Origin: Ponticoccus litoralis
GTDB lineage: Bacteria; Pseudomonadota; Alphaproteobacteria; Rhodobacterales; Rhodobacteraceae
DNA: 64,000 nt
NCBI RefSeq assembly: GCF_039769985.1
Contig: NZ_JBDNCH010000002.1
Coordinates: 1,798,001 to 1,862,000, forward strand
Direction: 5' to 3'
The notes below the pieces were generated by a model, which saw nothing but the letters and a program-made list of their open reading frames with translations, made no database searches and was not told the origin of the DNA. Every line of letters starts with the position of its first letter. The first letter of the stretch is position 1. The position numbers and the translations under genes are program-made. Positions 17,010 to 26,639 of the stretch are shown here, piece after piece.

Positions 17010-18512
17010 ATGCCGTCCGATCTGGTCATCGTCTATCACCGCCAGCCCTACGAAGAGGTCGCGGTGAACGGCAAAACCGAATACCGCGAGAACAAAAGCC
17101 CGAACGGCATCGTGCCGACGCTGAAAAGCTTTTTCGGGCGCGTCGACAAGGGCGCCTGGGTGGCGTGGAAAGAGGCCGCCGACCCGGCCAATCCCGGCTT
17201 CGAGCGGGTGATCGAGATCGACGACCAGCACGGCAAATACACCGTCTCGCGCCTGCCGCTGACCAAGGAACAGGTCAGCAGCTTCTACCACGTCTCGTCG
17301 AAAGAGGCCTTCTGGCCGATCCTGCACGGCTTCAAGGAGCGCTACAATTACGACCCCGTCGACTGGCCGACCTTCCGAGAGGTGAACTGGGCCTTTGCCG
17401 AGGCCGCCGCCGCCGAGGCCGCGCAGGGTGCCGTGGTCTGGGTGCACGACTACAACCTGTGGCTGGTGCCGGGCTACCTGCGCACGCTGCGGCCCGACGT
17501 GAAGATCAGTTTCTTCCACCACACGCCCTTCCCGGGCGCCGATATCTTCAACGTGCTGCCGTGGCGCAAGGAGATCCTCGAATCGCTGCTGTGCTGCGAT
17601 GTCGTGGGCTTCCACATCCCGCGCTACGTGAACAACTTCGTCTCTGCCGCGCGCTCGCTGCTGGAGGTCGAGACGCTGAAGCGCCAGAAGGTGAAGCCCG
17701 AGATGACCACCGAAACCTCGGCCCTGTCGGAACAGTCCGTGGTCACCGACCTCGACTATCAGGGCCGGACCGTGCGGCTGCAGGCCAGCCCGGTCGGCGT
17801 GGACGTGGATTACATCGAGACGCTGGCCCGCAGCCAAGAGACCGAGGCCCGCGTGCAGCAGATCCGCGCCGAGAAGGGCGAGGCCAAGCTGATCCTCTCG
17901 GTCGGGCGCACGGATTACACAAAGGGCGGCATCGAGCAGCTCGAAAGCTTCGAGCGGCTGCTGGAATCGAACCCCGAGCTGCGCGGCACGGTGCGGCTGA
18001 TGCATGTTTCGGTCGCCGCCAACGCCAACATGACCGCCTATGTCGAGATACAGGAGGCGCTGGAGGCCATCGCGGGCCGCATCAACGGGCGCTACGGCAC
18101 CTTCGAATGGCAGCCGGTGGCGCTGATCTCGCGCCCGGTGCCCTTCAGGGATCTCGTGGCCTATTACCGCGCCGCCGAGGTCGCCTGGATCACGCCGCTG
18201 GCGGACGGGATGAACCTTGTCTGCAAGGAATACTGCGCGGCGCGGACCGACGGCGACGGCGTTCTGGTGCTGTCGGAATTCGCCGGGGCGGCGGTGGAAC
18301 TGGGCGCGGCGGTGCCGACGAACCCCTTCTCTCACAAGTCCATGGACAGCGCGATTCTCTTCGCCCTTCAGCTGGACGAGGCCGAACGCCGGGGGCGCAT
18401 GGCGGAGAATCGCGAGATCGTGGCCCGGCAGGACGTGCGTTTCTGGGCCGAGGATCAGATGAAGGGCTTCGACAAGAGCCTTGGCGCCGGACGCGGCCTT
18501 GCCGCCGAATAG
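17010..18512 (+). CDS. ggpS: Glucosylglycerol-phosphate synthase
   Basis: The 500-residue GT20 enzyme has an N-terminus (VIVYHRQPYEEV, KSPNGIVPTLKSFF) that matches cyanobacterial GgpS more closely than trehalose-phosphate synthase. The shared GT20 segments WVHDYNLWLVP, FFHHTPFPGADIFNVLPWR and VGRTDYTKGG follow. It makes glucosylglycerol phosphate from ADP-glucose and glycerol 3-phosphate, so with the upstream phosphatase the operon makes the compatible solute glucosylglycerol. That fits a marine, salt-stressed life style. GAAAGGAG precedes the start. The frame is intact. Confidence 0.92.
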   Translation: MPSDLVIVYHRQPYEEVAVNGKTEYRENKSPNGIVPTLKSFFGRVDKGAWVAWKEAADPANPGFERVIEIDDQHGKYTVSRLPLTKEQVSSFYHVSSKEAFWPILHGFKERYNYDPVDWPTFREVNWAFAEAAAAEAAQGAVVWVHDYNLWLVPGYLRTLRPDVKISFFHHTPFPGADIFNVLPWRKEILESLLCCDVVGFHIPRYVNNFVSAARSLLEVETLKRQKVKPEMTTETSALSEQSVVTDLDYQGRTVRLQASPVGVDVDYIETLARSQETEARVQQIRAEKGEAKLILSVGRTDYTKGGIEQLESFERLLESNPELRGTVRLMHVSVAANANMTAYVEIQEALEAIAGRINGRYGTFEWQPVALISRPVPFRDLVAYYRAAEVAWITPLADGMNLVCKEYCAARTDGDGVLVLSEFAGAAVELGAAVPTNPFSHKSMDSAILFALQLDEAERRGRMAENREIVARQDVRFWAEDQMKGFDKSLGAGRGLAAE

Positions 18513-18646
18513 CGCCGTCACACCCCGGCGGGACAGCGGCGATATCGGGATCGGCGCGCGATCGGCATAGGGGAAACGCCGCGCCGGGCCTGTGCATAGG
18601 GCGCTGCCCGGTTGATCGGGGCGGCCTGTACCATGGCTGCGCGCCC

Positions 18647-19243
18647 TCAGCCGCCGGCGATCAGGGCTTCCATCGGCTGCCAGCGCTGCCGCGGCTGCCT
18701 GTGCTGGATGTCGAACTGAAACCAGCATCCGCCGCCGCCGGGGCCCTGATCAAAGCGGCGGTCGATCCCGAGGCCGGACAGGGCGCAGAACAGAAGCGTC
18801 CCGACCGCGCCGTGACCGACGAAGAGAACGTCCCCCTCTTGCGGAGCCGCGAGGCAGGCGTCGACTTCCGACAGGATGCGCCGCTGCGCATCTTCCGCCG
18901 TCTCCCAGCCCCGCACGCTGCTGGCGGGTTCGGCGAAGAACCGGTCTGCCACCGCTTCGAATTCCGCCGGGGGCAGGAAGCCCGTCGCGCTGCGGTCGTT
19001 CTCATGCATGCGCGGCCGTATCTCCAGCCCGACCCCCAGCGCCTGGGCCAGCGGGGCGGCGGTCTCGACCGCCTTCGTCTCGTCGCTGCTGATCACCCTG
19101 CGCGTCTGCGAGAGGGACCCGAGGCCTGCGGCCAGCGCCGCGACCCGTTCGCGCCCGGCGGGGCTCAGCGACCAGCGCCGGACGTCCTTTCGCGGCTCGA
19201 TAAGAACCTGCGGGTGAGTCAGATATCGAACGGTGACAGGCAT
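18647..19243 (-). CDS. Histidine phosphatase family protein with altered RHG motif
   Basis: The 198-residue protein has the fold signature of the phosphoglycerate-mutase-like histidine phosphatases: an N-terminal catalytic histidine, SSDETKAVETA, and a second histidine in FVGHGAVGTLL. The usual LxRHG reads YLTHPQV, keeping the phospho-accepting His but replacing the neighbouring Arg and Gly. Activity may be reduced or specialised. The substrate is unknown. Confidence 0.78.
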   Translation of the reverse strand: MPVTVRYLTHPQVLIEPRKDVRRWSLSPAGRERVAALAAGLGSLSQTRRVISSDETKAVETAAPLAQALGVGLEIRPRMHENDRSATGFLPPAEFEAVADRFFAEPASSVRGWETAEDAQRRILSEVDACLAAPQEGDVLFVGHGAVGTLLFCALSGLGIDRRFDQGPGGGGCWFQFDIQHRQPRQRWQPMEALIAGG

Positions 19244-19463
19244 CGGGGATCCATCGGGCGGCACGCCGGGGCTGACGGCGAGTTTCGCGTCGCAGTCTCT
19301 GGCGGTCAACACGCGGACGGACCGCATGGCGGCCAGCCATTCGGGCAGCCTTCGCCGGGCTTGCGCAAGCGGGCAGGCCGACAGGGCGTACTGTCCAGAA
19401 GGACATGCGCAAGCGTCGATATCATGTTCTGAAGGGAGCTGGCCCCGTGGGGCCTTTGCAAAT

Positions 19464-19540
19464 TGGTCGGAGTGAGAGGATTCGAACCTCCGACCCCCTG
19501 CTCCCGAAGCAGGTGCGCTACCAGGCTGCGCTACACTCCG
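19464..19540 (-). tRNA. tRNA-Pro (anticodon CGG)
   Basis: The minus strand folds as a cloverleaf: acceptor CGGAGTG/CACTCCG, D-arm with GCGCAGCCTGGTAGCGC, anticodon stem CCTGC/GCAGG with loop TTCGGGA, T-arm with GGTTCGAATCC, and an encoded 3' CCA. The anticodon reads the CCG codon, frequent in this GC-rich genome. Confidence 0.97.
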
Positions 19541-19584
19541 ACCGTGGCGGGCGGCATAGCCGAGGCTGGCGCCTTTGGCAAGCC

Positions 19585-20535
19585 TCAGTTTCCGGCATTT
19601 GTGCGGCGCAGGAACGGAGAGATCCGAAAAGACGAGCCGTAGCCGCGTGACCGGGTGCGCAGCACCGGCGTCTGGGACGACCCGCCCCGCGCGCTTTCCC
19701 GCACCACGATGTAGACGCCCGAGGCGATGATGATGGCGGCGCCGATCACGGTGAAGCCGTCCACCGTCTCGCCGAACAGAAACCAACCGTAGGCCGTCGC
19801 CCAGATGATCTGGGAATATTGCATCGGCGCCACGATGGTGGCCTCTCCGGCCTTGTAGGCGGCGATCAGGCACAGCCCCGCGACGAAGCCCAGCAAGGAA
19901 ATCAGCGCCGCGCCGCCGAGATCGGGCAGCGGCATGGGTTTGTAGACCGCGATCATCAGCCCGCCGACCACGACGAAATTCGCCGCCATCGGGTAGAGCA
20001 ACAGCACGGCGGGCCGCTCGTCCTGCCCGATCTTGCGCACGATGATCGCCGAGGTCGCGCCGAAGATGGCGCAGCCCATGGCCGCGAGGTGGCCCGAGGA
20101 CAGCGGGTGCGACCCGGGCCGCAACACCACCATGACCCCCGCCAGACCGACGCAGACGGCAAGGCCGCGGCGCCAGCCGACCTTCTCGCCGAGGATCGGC
20201 ACCGACAGAAGGGTGATGACCAGCGGCGTGGCGAAGAGGATGGCATAGGTCTGCGCCAAGGGCAGCACGGTGAAGGCATAGAAGGCGCACATGCCGTTGA
20301 TCACCGCCGCCCCGGTGCGCAGCGCCGTCCACCACGGGTGCGCCGGGATCAGCGTGCCGGGTGTGCGGTCGCGCATCAGCATGAAGGTGACAAGCGGGAA
20401 GGACAGCAGCGTCGAGAAGAAGATGATCTGGAAGGGCGAGTAGGTCGCGCCAAGGGCCTTCACCACGACGTCATGCGTTGCGAAAGTACCGAAGGAGAGC
20501 AGCGCGAAGAGCGCGCCTTTCGCATTGGAGGTCAT
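19585..20535 (-). CDS. EamA/DMT-family transporter
   Basis: The 316-residue protein has ten predicted transmembrane helices in two EamA repeats (for example residues 8-130 and 150-285), with the paired PLAQTYAILFATPLVITLL and PMQYSQIIWATAYGWFLFGE segments typical of this exporter family. The last 30 residues are basic and cytoplasmic. Substrate is unknown; family members export amino acids or other metabolites. Confidence 0.88.
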   Translation of the reverse strand: MTSNAKGALFALLSFGTFATHDVVVKALGATYSPFQIIFFSTLLSFPLVTFMLMRDRTPGTLIPAHPWWTALRTGAAVINGMCAFYAFTVLPLAQTYAILFATPLVITLLSVPILGEKVGWRRGLAVCVGLAGVMVVLRPGSHPLSSGHLAAMGCAIFGATSAIIVRKIGQDERPAVLLLYPMAANFVVVGGLMIAVYKPMPLPDLGGAALISLLGFVAGLCLIAAYKAGEATIVAPMQYSQIIWATAYGWFLFGETVDGFTVIGAAIIIASGVYIVVRESARGGSSQTPVLRTRSRGYGSSFRISPFLRRTNAGN

Positions 20536-20762
20536 GGGACGTCGCCTGTCTGAAGCCGGTTCCCGGAGGCTATTCACAGGCCCTTGCGGGATGCAAGTCC
20601 GCGCGCCGGGCATCGGCCAATTCCCGTATCATGTCCGAAGGATGTTGGCGAAAGGCGACTGTCCGGGCAGGGGTGCGGCGGATCGGGCAGCCCGGGGATC
20701 GCGTTCCCGGCGGGCGCGGTTCCGGCCCCGTGGCGCAACACGGGCGGGGCGTCGGATCAAAA

Positions 20763-20790
20763 GGCCCCCGCCGCGAGGCAGGGGCCGGAA
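20763..20790 (-). terminator. Terminator of leuB
   Basis: On the minus strand GGCCCCTGCC-TCGC-GGCGGGGGCC forms a 10-bp stem (one T-G pair) followed by TTTTG, a few bases after the leuB stop. Confidence 0.8.
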
Positions 20791-20795
20791 GCGTC

Positions 20796-21899
20796 TTACA
20801 GCGAGGCGTCCAGCGCCGCGATGATGGCATCGCCCATCTGCGAGGTCGAAACCGGGTCCTTGCCCTCTTCGCCCAGCAGGTCGGCGGTGCGGTAGCCGTC
20901 CGCCAGCACGGTCTCGATGGCCTTTTCAAGGCGCGTCGCCTCTGCGCCCTGATCGAAGGAGTAGCGCAGCGCCATGGCGAAGGAGAGCACGCAGGCGATG
21001 GGGTTTGCCTTGCCCTGACCGGCGATGTCGGGGGCCGAGCCGTGCACCGGCTCGTACATGGCCTTGGGGCGGCCATTGGCCATCGGCGCGCCGAGGCTGG
21101 CAGAGGGCAGCATGCCCAGCGAGCCGGTCAGCATGGCGGCGGCGTCGGACAGAAGGTCGCCGAACAGGTTGTCGGTGACGATCACGTCGAACTGCTTGGG
21201 CCAGCGGCACAGCTGCATGGCGCCCGCGTCGGCGTACATGTGCGACAGCTCGACCTCGGGGTAGTCCTTGCCGACCTCGGTCACGACCTCGCGCCACAGC
21301 ACGCCGGATTCCATGACGTTGGCCTTTTCCATCGAGCACAGCTTCTTGTTGCGCTTCATCGCAAGCTCGAAGGCGTTCCGTGCAACCCGGTCGATTTCGG
21401 ATTCGGTGTAGCGCTGGGTGTTGATGCCGACGCGCTCATTGCCCTCTTCGATGATGCCGCGCGGCTCGCCGAAGTAGATGCCCGAGGTCAGTTCGCGCAC
21501 GATCATGATGTCGAGACCGGCGACGACGTCCTTCTTCAGGCTGCTGAAGTCGGCCAGAGCGTCGAAGCACTGGGCCGGGCGCAGGTTGGCAAACAGGTCC
21601 ATTTCCTTGCGCAGGCGCAGCAGGCCGCGCTCGGGCTTGACGCTGAAGTCGAGCGAGTCGTACTGCGGCCCGCCGACGGCGCCCAGAAGCACCGCGTCGA
21701 CCTCTTGCGCCTTGGCCATGGTGTCGTCGTGCAGGGGCGTGCCGTGCTTGTCATAGGCGCAGCCGCCGACGAGGTCTTCGGAGACGTCGAAGGTGAGGTC
21801 GCGCTTGGCGCCGAACCAGTCGATGACCTTGCGCACCTCCGCCATGACTTCGGGGCCGATCCCGTCACCGGGCAGGATAAGAAGCGAAGGGGTGGTCAT
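20796..21899 (-). CDS. leuB: 3-isopropylmalate dehydrogenase
   Basis: The 367-residue protein has the family features: LPGDGIGPEVM at the N-terminus, the substrate-arginine region ANLRPAQCF, YFGEPRG, and the Mg2+/NAD motif DNLFGDLLSDAAAMLTGSLG. It oxidises and decarboxylates 3-isopropylmalate in leucine synthesis. leuC and leuD lie 2.3 kb upstream on the same strand, with two unrelated genes between. The frame is intact. Confidence 0.96.
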   Translation of the reverse strand: MTTPSLLILPGDGIGPEVMAEVRKVIDWFGAKRDLTFDVSEDLVGGCAYDKHGTPLHDDTMAKAQEVDAVLLGAVGGPQYDSLDFSVKPERGLLRLRKEMDLFANLRPAQCFDALADFSSLKKDVVAGLDIMIVRELTSGIYFGEPRGIIEEGNERVGINTQRYTESEIDRVARNAFELAMKRNKKLCSMEKANVMESGVLWREVVTEVGKDYPEVELSHMYADAGAMQLCRWPKQFDVIVTDNLFGDLLSDAAAMLTGSLGMLPSASLGAPMANGRPKAMYEPVHGSAPDIAGQGKANPIACVLSFAMALRYSFDQGAEATRLEKAIETVLADGYRTADLLGEEGKDPVSTSQMGDAIIAALDASL

Positions 21900-22138
21900 G
21901 CGGGTCATCCTCTGTTCGTGGGTCCGCAGTCGCGTAGCGCGGGCAGGACGGGGCGTCAAGAAAGCCGCGCCCTTTGGGGGCCGCCGGGGCACCGGCTTCG
22001 GCAGCCGGACGCGGGGCTGGCCAGAGCGGTTGGCGCGTCGACCCGGACCGGACGGACGGTCAGGCAGGCCCGACCGCAGGCAGGGGGCGCGTCCCCGGGG
22101 CCGGAACCGGGGCAGGGTGCGCGGCGGCCCGGGCGCGT

Positions 22139-23097
22139 TCAGGGGGGCGCGATGTCGATCCAGACAAGCCGATGCGGCCCCAGCGCCGGGTCCGGCGATG
22201 GCGGGGTGATCCCGGCACCGGCAAGCGGCAGCGCCTTGTCGGGCAGGACGTAGCTGACCCGCATCGGCCCGGTGCTGTCCCATGTCACGGTGTCCGTCCC
22301 GGGGTGCGGATCGCGGAGCCGGGGATGCGAAAGCACCCTGCGCGCCGCCTCATGCCGGCCATCGCCCCGCGCGGGGTCGAGGTTGAAATTCCCGAGCAGG
22401 ATCACCGGCCCCTCTGGCGCGGGGCCGAGCGCGCCGTCCAGCACCCTGATCCAGAGCAGCACCTCGTCACGGTTGCGCCTGCCGTTGCGATCCTCCGGCC
22501 CGTCGAAGACCGGGGGCGTCGCGGCCAGCGTCAGCAGGGTCAGCGGCGCGCCGGGCAGTGCCACCGTCAGCCGCCAGTGCGCGGTCGAGGACAGGCGCTG
22601 CACCGCAAAGCCCGGGTCGTCGGCGGCAATCGCGCTGTCGGGGAGGTCCTTCCACAGGGTCGCGCTGCGATCGGCGGCCAGCGATACTGGCCAGCGCGCC
22701 AGAACCGCCATGCCGCCCTGCCCGGAAAACCAGCCAAAGCCCTGCGCGTCGCGCGGCCCGCCCAGCAGGCCGTCGCCATCCGAGGTCAAGCCCCGTCGCC
22801 CGCCCGGTGTTGGGCCGCGCCGCGAACCGGTGGGGCAGGTCCGAGGCCGCCGGCCTTCAACCGTCGTTGCAAGGCCCCCAGCGCCGCGGCCCCGGCGTCG
22901 TAGTCGAAATCCGTCAGCAGCAATACATCCGGTTCCGCCCCGAGGATGGTCGACAGGTCGGGGCCGCCGCTTTCCAGCTCTTTCAGCAGCAGGCCCGGGC
23001 CCTTGCGGCTGAAGTCGCCGTGCCATGTGGCAAGGCGCACCGGCTCTGCCGAGGCGGCCAGCGCAAGCACCAGAACATAGGTCAGCGCAAGGATCAG
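22139..23097 (-). CDS. Endonuclease/exonuclease/phosphatase-family secreted protein (frameshifted)
   Basis: The N-terminal half (hydrophobic signal, then RLATWHGDFSRKGPGLLL and PDVLLLTDFDYD) and the C-terminal half (GGMAVLARWP, VILLGNFNLDPARGDG) are in different frames. They join as one protein of about 315 residues if one G is removed near 22845 and another near 22797, both at CTCGGA sequences. The start is unclear: no ATG lies near, and a CTG codon overlaps the previous stop. The DNase I-like fold would hydrolyse phosphodiesters or phosphoesters outside the cytoplasm. Confidence 0.7.
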
Positions 23098-23924
23098 GCC
23101 GGTTGCACGTGGGCCTGCGCGTAGGCGCGGCGGCGCTTTTCCTCGATCAGCACGGCGATGCGCATCAGGGCCACGCCCCGCATGATCAGGCTTGCCGGTA
23201 GAAAGGCCCATGCCGTCATCGTCCAGATCAGGGTTTGCGGATCGACCGGCGACAGGGGCGTCACATAGGCCGAAGCAGCCTTCAGGGCCGCCGGGATCAG
23301 GAATGGCAGAAGAAACCCTAAGGCCACGTTAATATGGCTGCCCCGCTTGAGGCGCATCAGGATATCGCCGCCCGCGGTCGGGTCGTAAAGCGGCAGGTTC
23401 ACCCAGAAATTGAAGGCGCCCCTGCGGATCGGCCAGTCCATCAGCCGCACCAGCGCGACGAAGGCGAGCAGAACGGTCAGGGAGGTCAGGTAGGACAGGC
23501 CCGCAAGCTCGCGGATCAGCTCGACCTGCATCTTTGACGCGTCTTCGGGCAGGACAAGCACCATCAGGCGCACCGGCGAGAAGGGAAAGTCCATCGTCGC
23601 GCCGATATCGGCGCCGATGTCGGACAGGGTCTGTGTCAGGGGGCTGGGGTAGACCTGCCCGCGGCAGATCAGCGTCAGCATCGCCACGATGGCGAAAAGG
23701 GCGAAAAAGCGGATGCGGTTGAACGGCGCGGCGTCGCGGAATTCGATCAGGGACGGGCTGTCGGAGACGTATTCCACGAAGGTCAGCATCGCCGCGGCAA
23801 GGGACAGCAGCGCGACCACCTGGGCGCTTTCGGCGCGGACCCCGGGCAGGGCCAGCGCGGGCATCGCGATCAGCAACGCCACAAGAATTGCCCGCGCGGC
23901 GGCGGTCACCATCCGTGTGATCAC
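23094..23924 (-). CDS. Multi-span membrane protein of unknown function
   Basis: The 276-residue protein has about six hydrophobic segments and a loop of some 50 residues around position 100. The GTG at 23924 is chosen because AAAGGG lies 7 nt before it; the ATG at 23912 has no ribosome site. It lies between leuD and leuB in the same direction and overlaps or abuts the exonuclease-like gene. I recognise no conserved motif. Confidence 0.75.
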   Translation of the reverse strand: MITRMVTAAARAILVALLIAMPALALPGVRAESAQVVALLSLAAAMLTFVEYVSDSPSLIEFRDAAPFNRIRFFALFAIVAMLTLICRGQVYPSPLTQTLSDIGADIGATMDFPFSPVRLMVLVLPEDASKMQVELIRELAGLSYLTSLTVLLAFVALVRLMDWPIRRGAFNFWVNLPLYDPTAGGDILMRLKRGSHINVALGFLLPFLIPAALKAASAYVTPLSPVDPQTLIWTMTAWAFLPASLIMRGVALMRIAVLIEEKRRRAYAQAHVQPA

Positions 23925-24194
23925 ATTTCTGCCCTTTCGTTCCGGACAGGCGCGATGCAATGCCGCGCCCTTGTTCCATCCCGATTCCCGCACTTTACGG
24001 CGGGTTGCCTCAATCTTGCCCCAGTTTTGCCCTTTTTCCCGTGGCGCCTCAAGGCCGATTGACGGTCTCCACCGCGTTTCGCGCGGTTTCGCGGGGCCGG
24101 TGGTGCCGCGTTGCATCATTCCGCGGGGCGGGTCTTGGCAGACCTTGGGAAGGCCGCAGCATCTTGTAGAAAAAGGGAAATCGCCCACAAGAAA

Positions 24195-24218
24195 GGGGCG
24201 CCGCTTCTGCGACGCCCC
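24195..24218 (-). terminator. Terminator of leuCD
   Basis: The minus strand folds GGGGCGTCGC-AGAA-GCGGCGCCCC (one T-G pair) followed by TTTCTT, 34 bp after the leuD stop. This separates leuCD from the genes that lead to leuB. Confidence 0.8.
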
Positions 24219-24251
24219 GGTCAATAGGCTCTCAAGGATCGCGACGGCGAG

Positions 24252-24857
24252 TCAGACCCGGGGGCGATCCTGCGCGGCTTTCGCCTCGAATGCGTCGATG
24301 GCGGGCGCCTTCTCCATCGACAGGCCGATGTCGTCCAGACCTTCGAGCAGGCAGTGCTTCTTGAAGGGATCGACGTCGAAGGCAAAGCTTTCGCCGTCCG
24401 AGGTCGTCACGGTCTGCGCCTCGAGATCCACGATCATCCGCGCGTTCGACCCCTTTTCGGCGTCCTTCATCAGCACATCGACGGCCTCTTGCGGCAGCAC
24501 GATGGGCAGGATGCCGTTCTTGAAGCAGTTGTTGTAGAAGATATCGGCGAAGCTGGTCGAGATGACCGACTTGATGCCGAAATCCTTCAGCGCCCAGGGC
24601 GCGTGCTCGCGCGACGACCCGCAGCCGAAGTTGTCGCCCGCGACGATGATCTCGGCGTCGCGGTACTGCGGCTGGTTCAGCACGAAATCGGGGATCTCGT
24701 TGCCCTGCCGGTCATAGCGCATCTCGTCGAAGAGGTTCACGCCAAGGCCCGACCGCTTGATGGTCTTCAGGAAGACCTTGGGGATGATCATGTCGGTGTC
24801 GATGTTGACCAGCGGCATGGGGGCCGCGATCCCGGTGAGTGTCTCGAACTTTTCCAT
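24252..24857 (-). CDS. leuD: 3-isopropylmalate dehydratase small subunit
   Basis: The 201-residue aconitase-family swivel domain has NIDTDMIIPKVFLK near residue 20 and FGCGSSREHAPWAL near residue 75, both diagnostic. With LeuC it isomerises 2- to 3-isopropylmalate. It starts 12 bp after leuC, so the two form an operon. Confidence 0.96.
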   Translation of the reverse strand: MEKFETLTGIAAPMPLVNIDTDMIIPKVFLKTIKRSGLGVNLFDEMRYDRQGNEIPDFVLNQPQYRDAEIIVAGDNFGCGSSREHAPWALKDFGIKSVISTSFADIFYNNCFKNGILPIVLPQEAVDVLMKDAEKGSNARMIVDLEAQTVTTSDGESFAFDVDPFKKHCLLEGLDDIGLSMEKAPAIDAFEAKAAQDRPRV

Positions 24858-24869
24858 TGTCGGCGGTCC

Positions 24870-26285
24870 TTATGCGGTCTCGGTCGTCAACGCGCGCACG
24901 TCGGTCAGGTGACCGGTCAGCGCGGCGGCGGCAGCCATGGCGGGGGACATGAGGTGCGTGCGGCTCTTGTAGCCCTGACGGCCCTCGAAGTTGCGGTTCG
25001 AGGTCGAGGCGCAGCGCTCACCCTCGGACAGCTGGTCGGGGTTCATCGCAAGGCACATGGAACAGCCCGCAAGGCGCCATTCGAAACCGGCCTCGCGGAA
25101 GATATCGGCCAGGCCCTCTTCCTCGGCCTGCGCCCGGACAAGGCCCGAGCCGGGCACGATCATGGCGCGTGTCACCTTGATCTTCTTGCCCTTCACCACC
25201 TCGGCGGCGGCGCGCAGATCCTCGATCCGGCCATTGGTGCAGGAGCCGATGAAGACCGTGTCGATGGCCACGTCGGTCAGCTTCTGGCCCGGCGTCAGGC
25301 CCATGTAGGCCAGCGCGCGCTTCACCGCCTCGACCTTGCCGCCCTTGAAGTCCTCGGGCGAGGGCACGACGGCGGAAATCGGCAGCACGTCCTCGGGCGA
25401 GGTGCCCCAGGTCACGACCGGCTCGATCTCTTCGCCCTTGATGGTCACGACCTTGTCCCAATGGGCGTCATCGTCCGAATAAAGCGTCTTCCACCAGTTC
25501 AGCGCCGCCTCGAACTGGGCGCCCTTGGGCGCATGCGCCCGGCCCTTGACGTAGTCGTAGGTCTTTTCGTCGGGCGCGATCAGGCCGGCGCGGGCGCCAC
25601 CCTCGATGGCCATGTTGCAGACCGTCATGCGGCCTTCCATGGACAACTCGCGGATCGCCTCGCCGCAATATTCGATCACGTAGCCGGTGCCGCCGCCGGT
25701 GCCGGTGTGGCCGATCACCGAAAGCGTGATGTCCTTGGCGGTCACACCGGGTCGCAGCTTGCCGGTGATCTCGACCTTCATGTTCTTGGACTTCTTCTGG
25801 ATCAGCGTCTGGGTGGCCAGCACGTGCTCGACCTCCGAGGTGCCGATGCCATGCGCCAGCGCGCCGAAGGCGCCGTGGGTCGCGGTATGGCTGTCGCCGC
25901 AGACCACGGTCATGCCGGGCAGGGTCCAGCCGTTTTCCGGGCCGACGATGTGCACGATGCCCTGACGGATGTCATCCACCGGGTAGTAGTGCACGCCGAA
26001 GTCGCGGGCGTTCTTGTCCAGCGCGGCCACCTGGATGCGGCTGTCCTCGGTCATCGTTTCGGGGTTCTCGCGCCCCTCGGTGGTGGGCACGTTGTGGTCC
26101 GGCACGGCGATGGTCTTTTCCGGCGCGCGCACCTTGCGGCCCGCCATGCGCAGCCCTTCGAAGGCCTGCGGGCTGGTGACCTCGTGGACGAGGTGGCGGT
26201 CGATGTACAGAAGGCAGGTGCCGTCGGTATCTTCGTGGACGACGTGGGCATCCCAGATCTTGTCGTAGAGCGTCTTGGGGGACAT
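24870..26285 (-). CDS. leuC: 3-isopropylmalate dehydratase large subunit
   Basis: The 471-residue protein carries the three 4Fe-4S cysteines in FIGSCTNGRIEDLR and CSMCLAMNPD and the aconitase motifs VVCGDSHTATHGAFG and GVTAKDI. Leucine biosynthesis, in complex with LeuD. The frame is intact. A GGAGAGGACC ribosome site precedes the start. Confidence 0.97.
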   Translation of the reverse strand: MSPKTLYDKIWDAHVVHEDTDGTCLLYIDRHLVHEVTSPQAFEGLRMAGRKVRAPEKTIAVPDHNVPTTEGRENPETMTEDSRIQVAALDKNARDFGVHYYPVDDIRQGIVHIVGPENGWTLPGMTVVCGDSHTATHGAFGALAHGIGTSEVEHVLATQTLIQKKSKNMKVEITGKLRPGVTAKDITLSVIGHTGTGGGTGYVIEYCGEAIRELSMEGRMTVCNMAIEGGARAGLIAPDEKTYDYVKGRAHAPKGAQFEAALNWWKTLYSDDDAHWDKVVTIKGEEIEPVVTWGTSPEDVLPISAVVPSPEDFKGGKVEAVKRALAYMGLTPGQKLTDVAIDTVFIGSCTNGRIEDLRAAAEVVKGKKIKVTRAMIVPGSGLVRAQAEEEGLADIFREAGFEWRLAGCSMCLAMNPDQLSEGERCASTSNRNFEGRQGYKSRTHLMSPAMAAAAALTGHLTDVRALTTETA

Positions 26286-26357
26286 GGTCCTCTCCCGTGG
26301 TTTGGCTATTGGGTAATGGCTTTGGGCTGGGCGCCGGGGGGCGGCCCGAAAGGCATG

Positions 26358-26450
26358 TCAGCCGTCTAGGCGCGCCAGCACAGAGTGCTCGGCGCCGAAA
26401 AAACGTTCGCGCAGACGGGCGCGATCCCCGAGGTCGAAGACTTGGGTCAT
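26358..26450 (-). CDS. Possible 30-residue ORF upstream of leuC
   Basis: The frame MTQVFDLGDRARLRERFFGA... ends 72 bp before leuC. It has protein-like composition with four leucines but no run of leucine codons and no clear ribosome site. It could be a leader peptide or chance. Confidence 0.25.
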   Translation of the reverse strand: MTQVFDLGDRARLRERFFGAEHSVLARLDG

Positions 26451-26549
26451 GAAGCCGCAAATACAGGCTTTGCCCGAGTCTCGCAAGCGCCACTGGCGGT
26501 GAACCTTTCCGGTCGAGGGGCGTTGGTCGACACGATCCGGGGGGCGATC

Positions 26550-26639
26550 ATGCCGACAGCGATGAACATTGTGAGCCTTGCGATGATCCTCGCGATCGCC
26601 GGTCTGACCCTGATGGTCGTGACCGGCGTCCTGACCTGA
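26550..26639 (+). CDS. Possible 29-residue single-span membrane peptide
   Basis: The frame begins MPTAMNIVSLAMILAIAGL and is almost entirely one hydrophobic helix. A GGGGGG stretch lies 4-9 nt before the ATG. It is divergent from leuC. No gene is visible in the following 420 bp up to the thiolase. Confidence 0.35.
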   Translation: MPTAMNIVSLAMILAIAGLTLMVVTGVLT

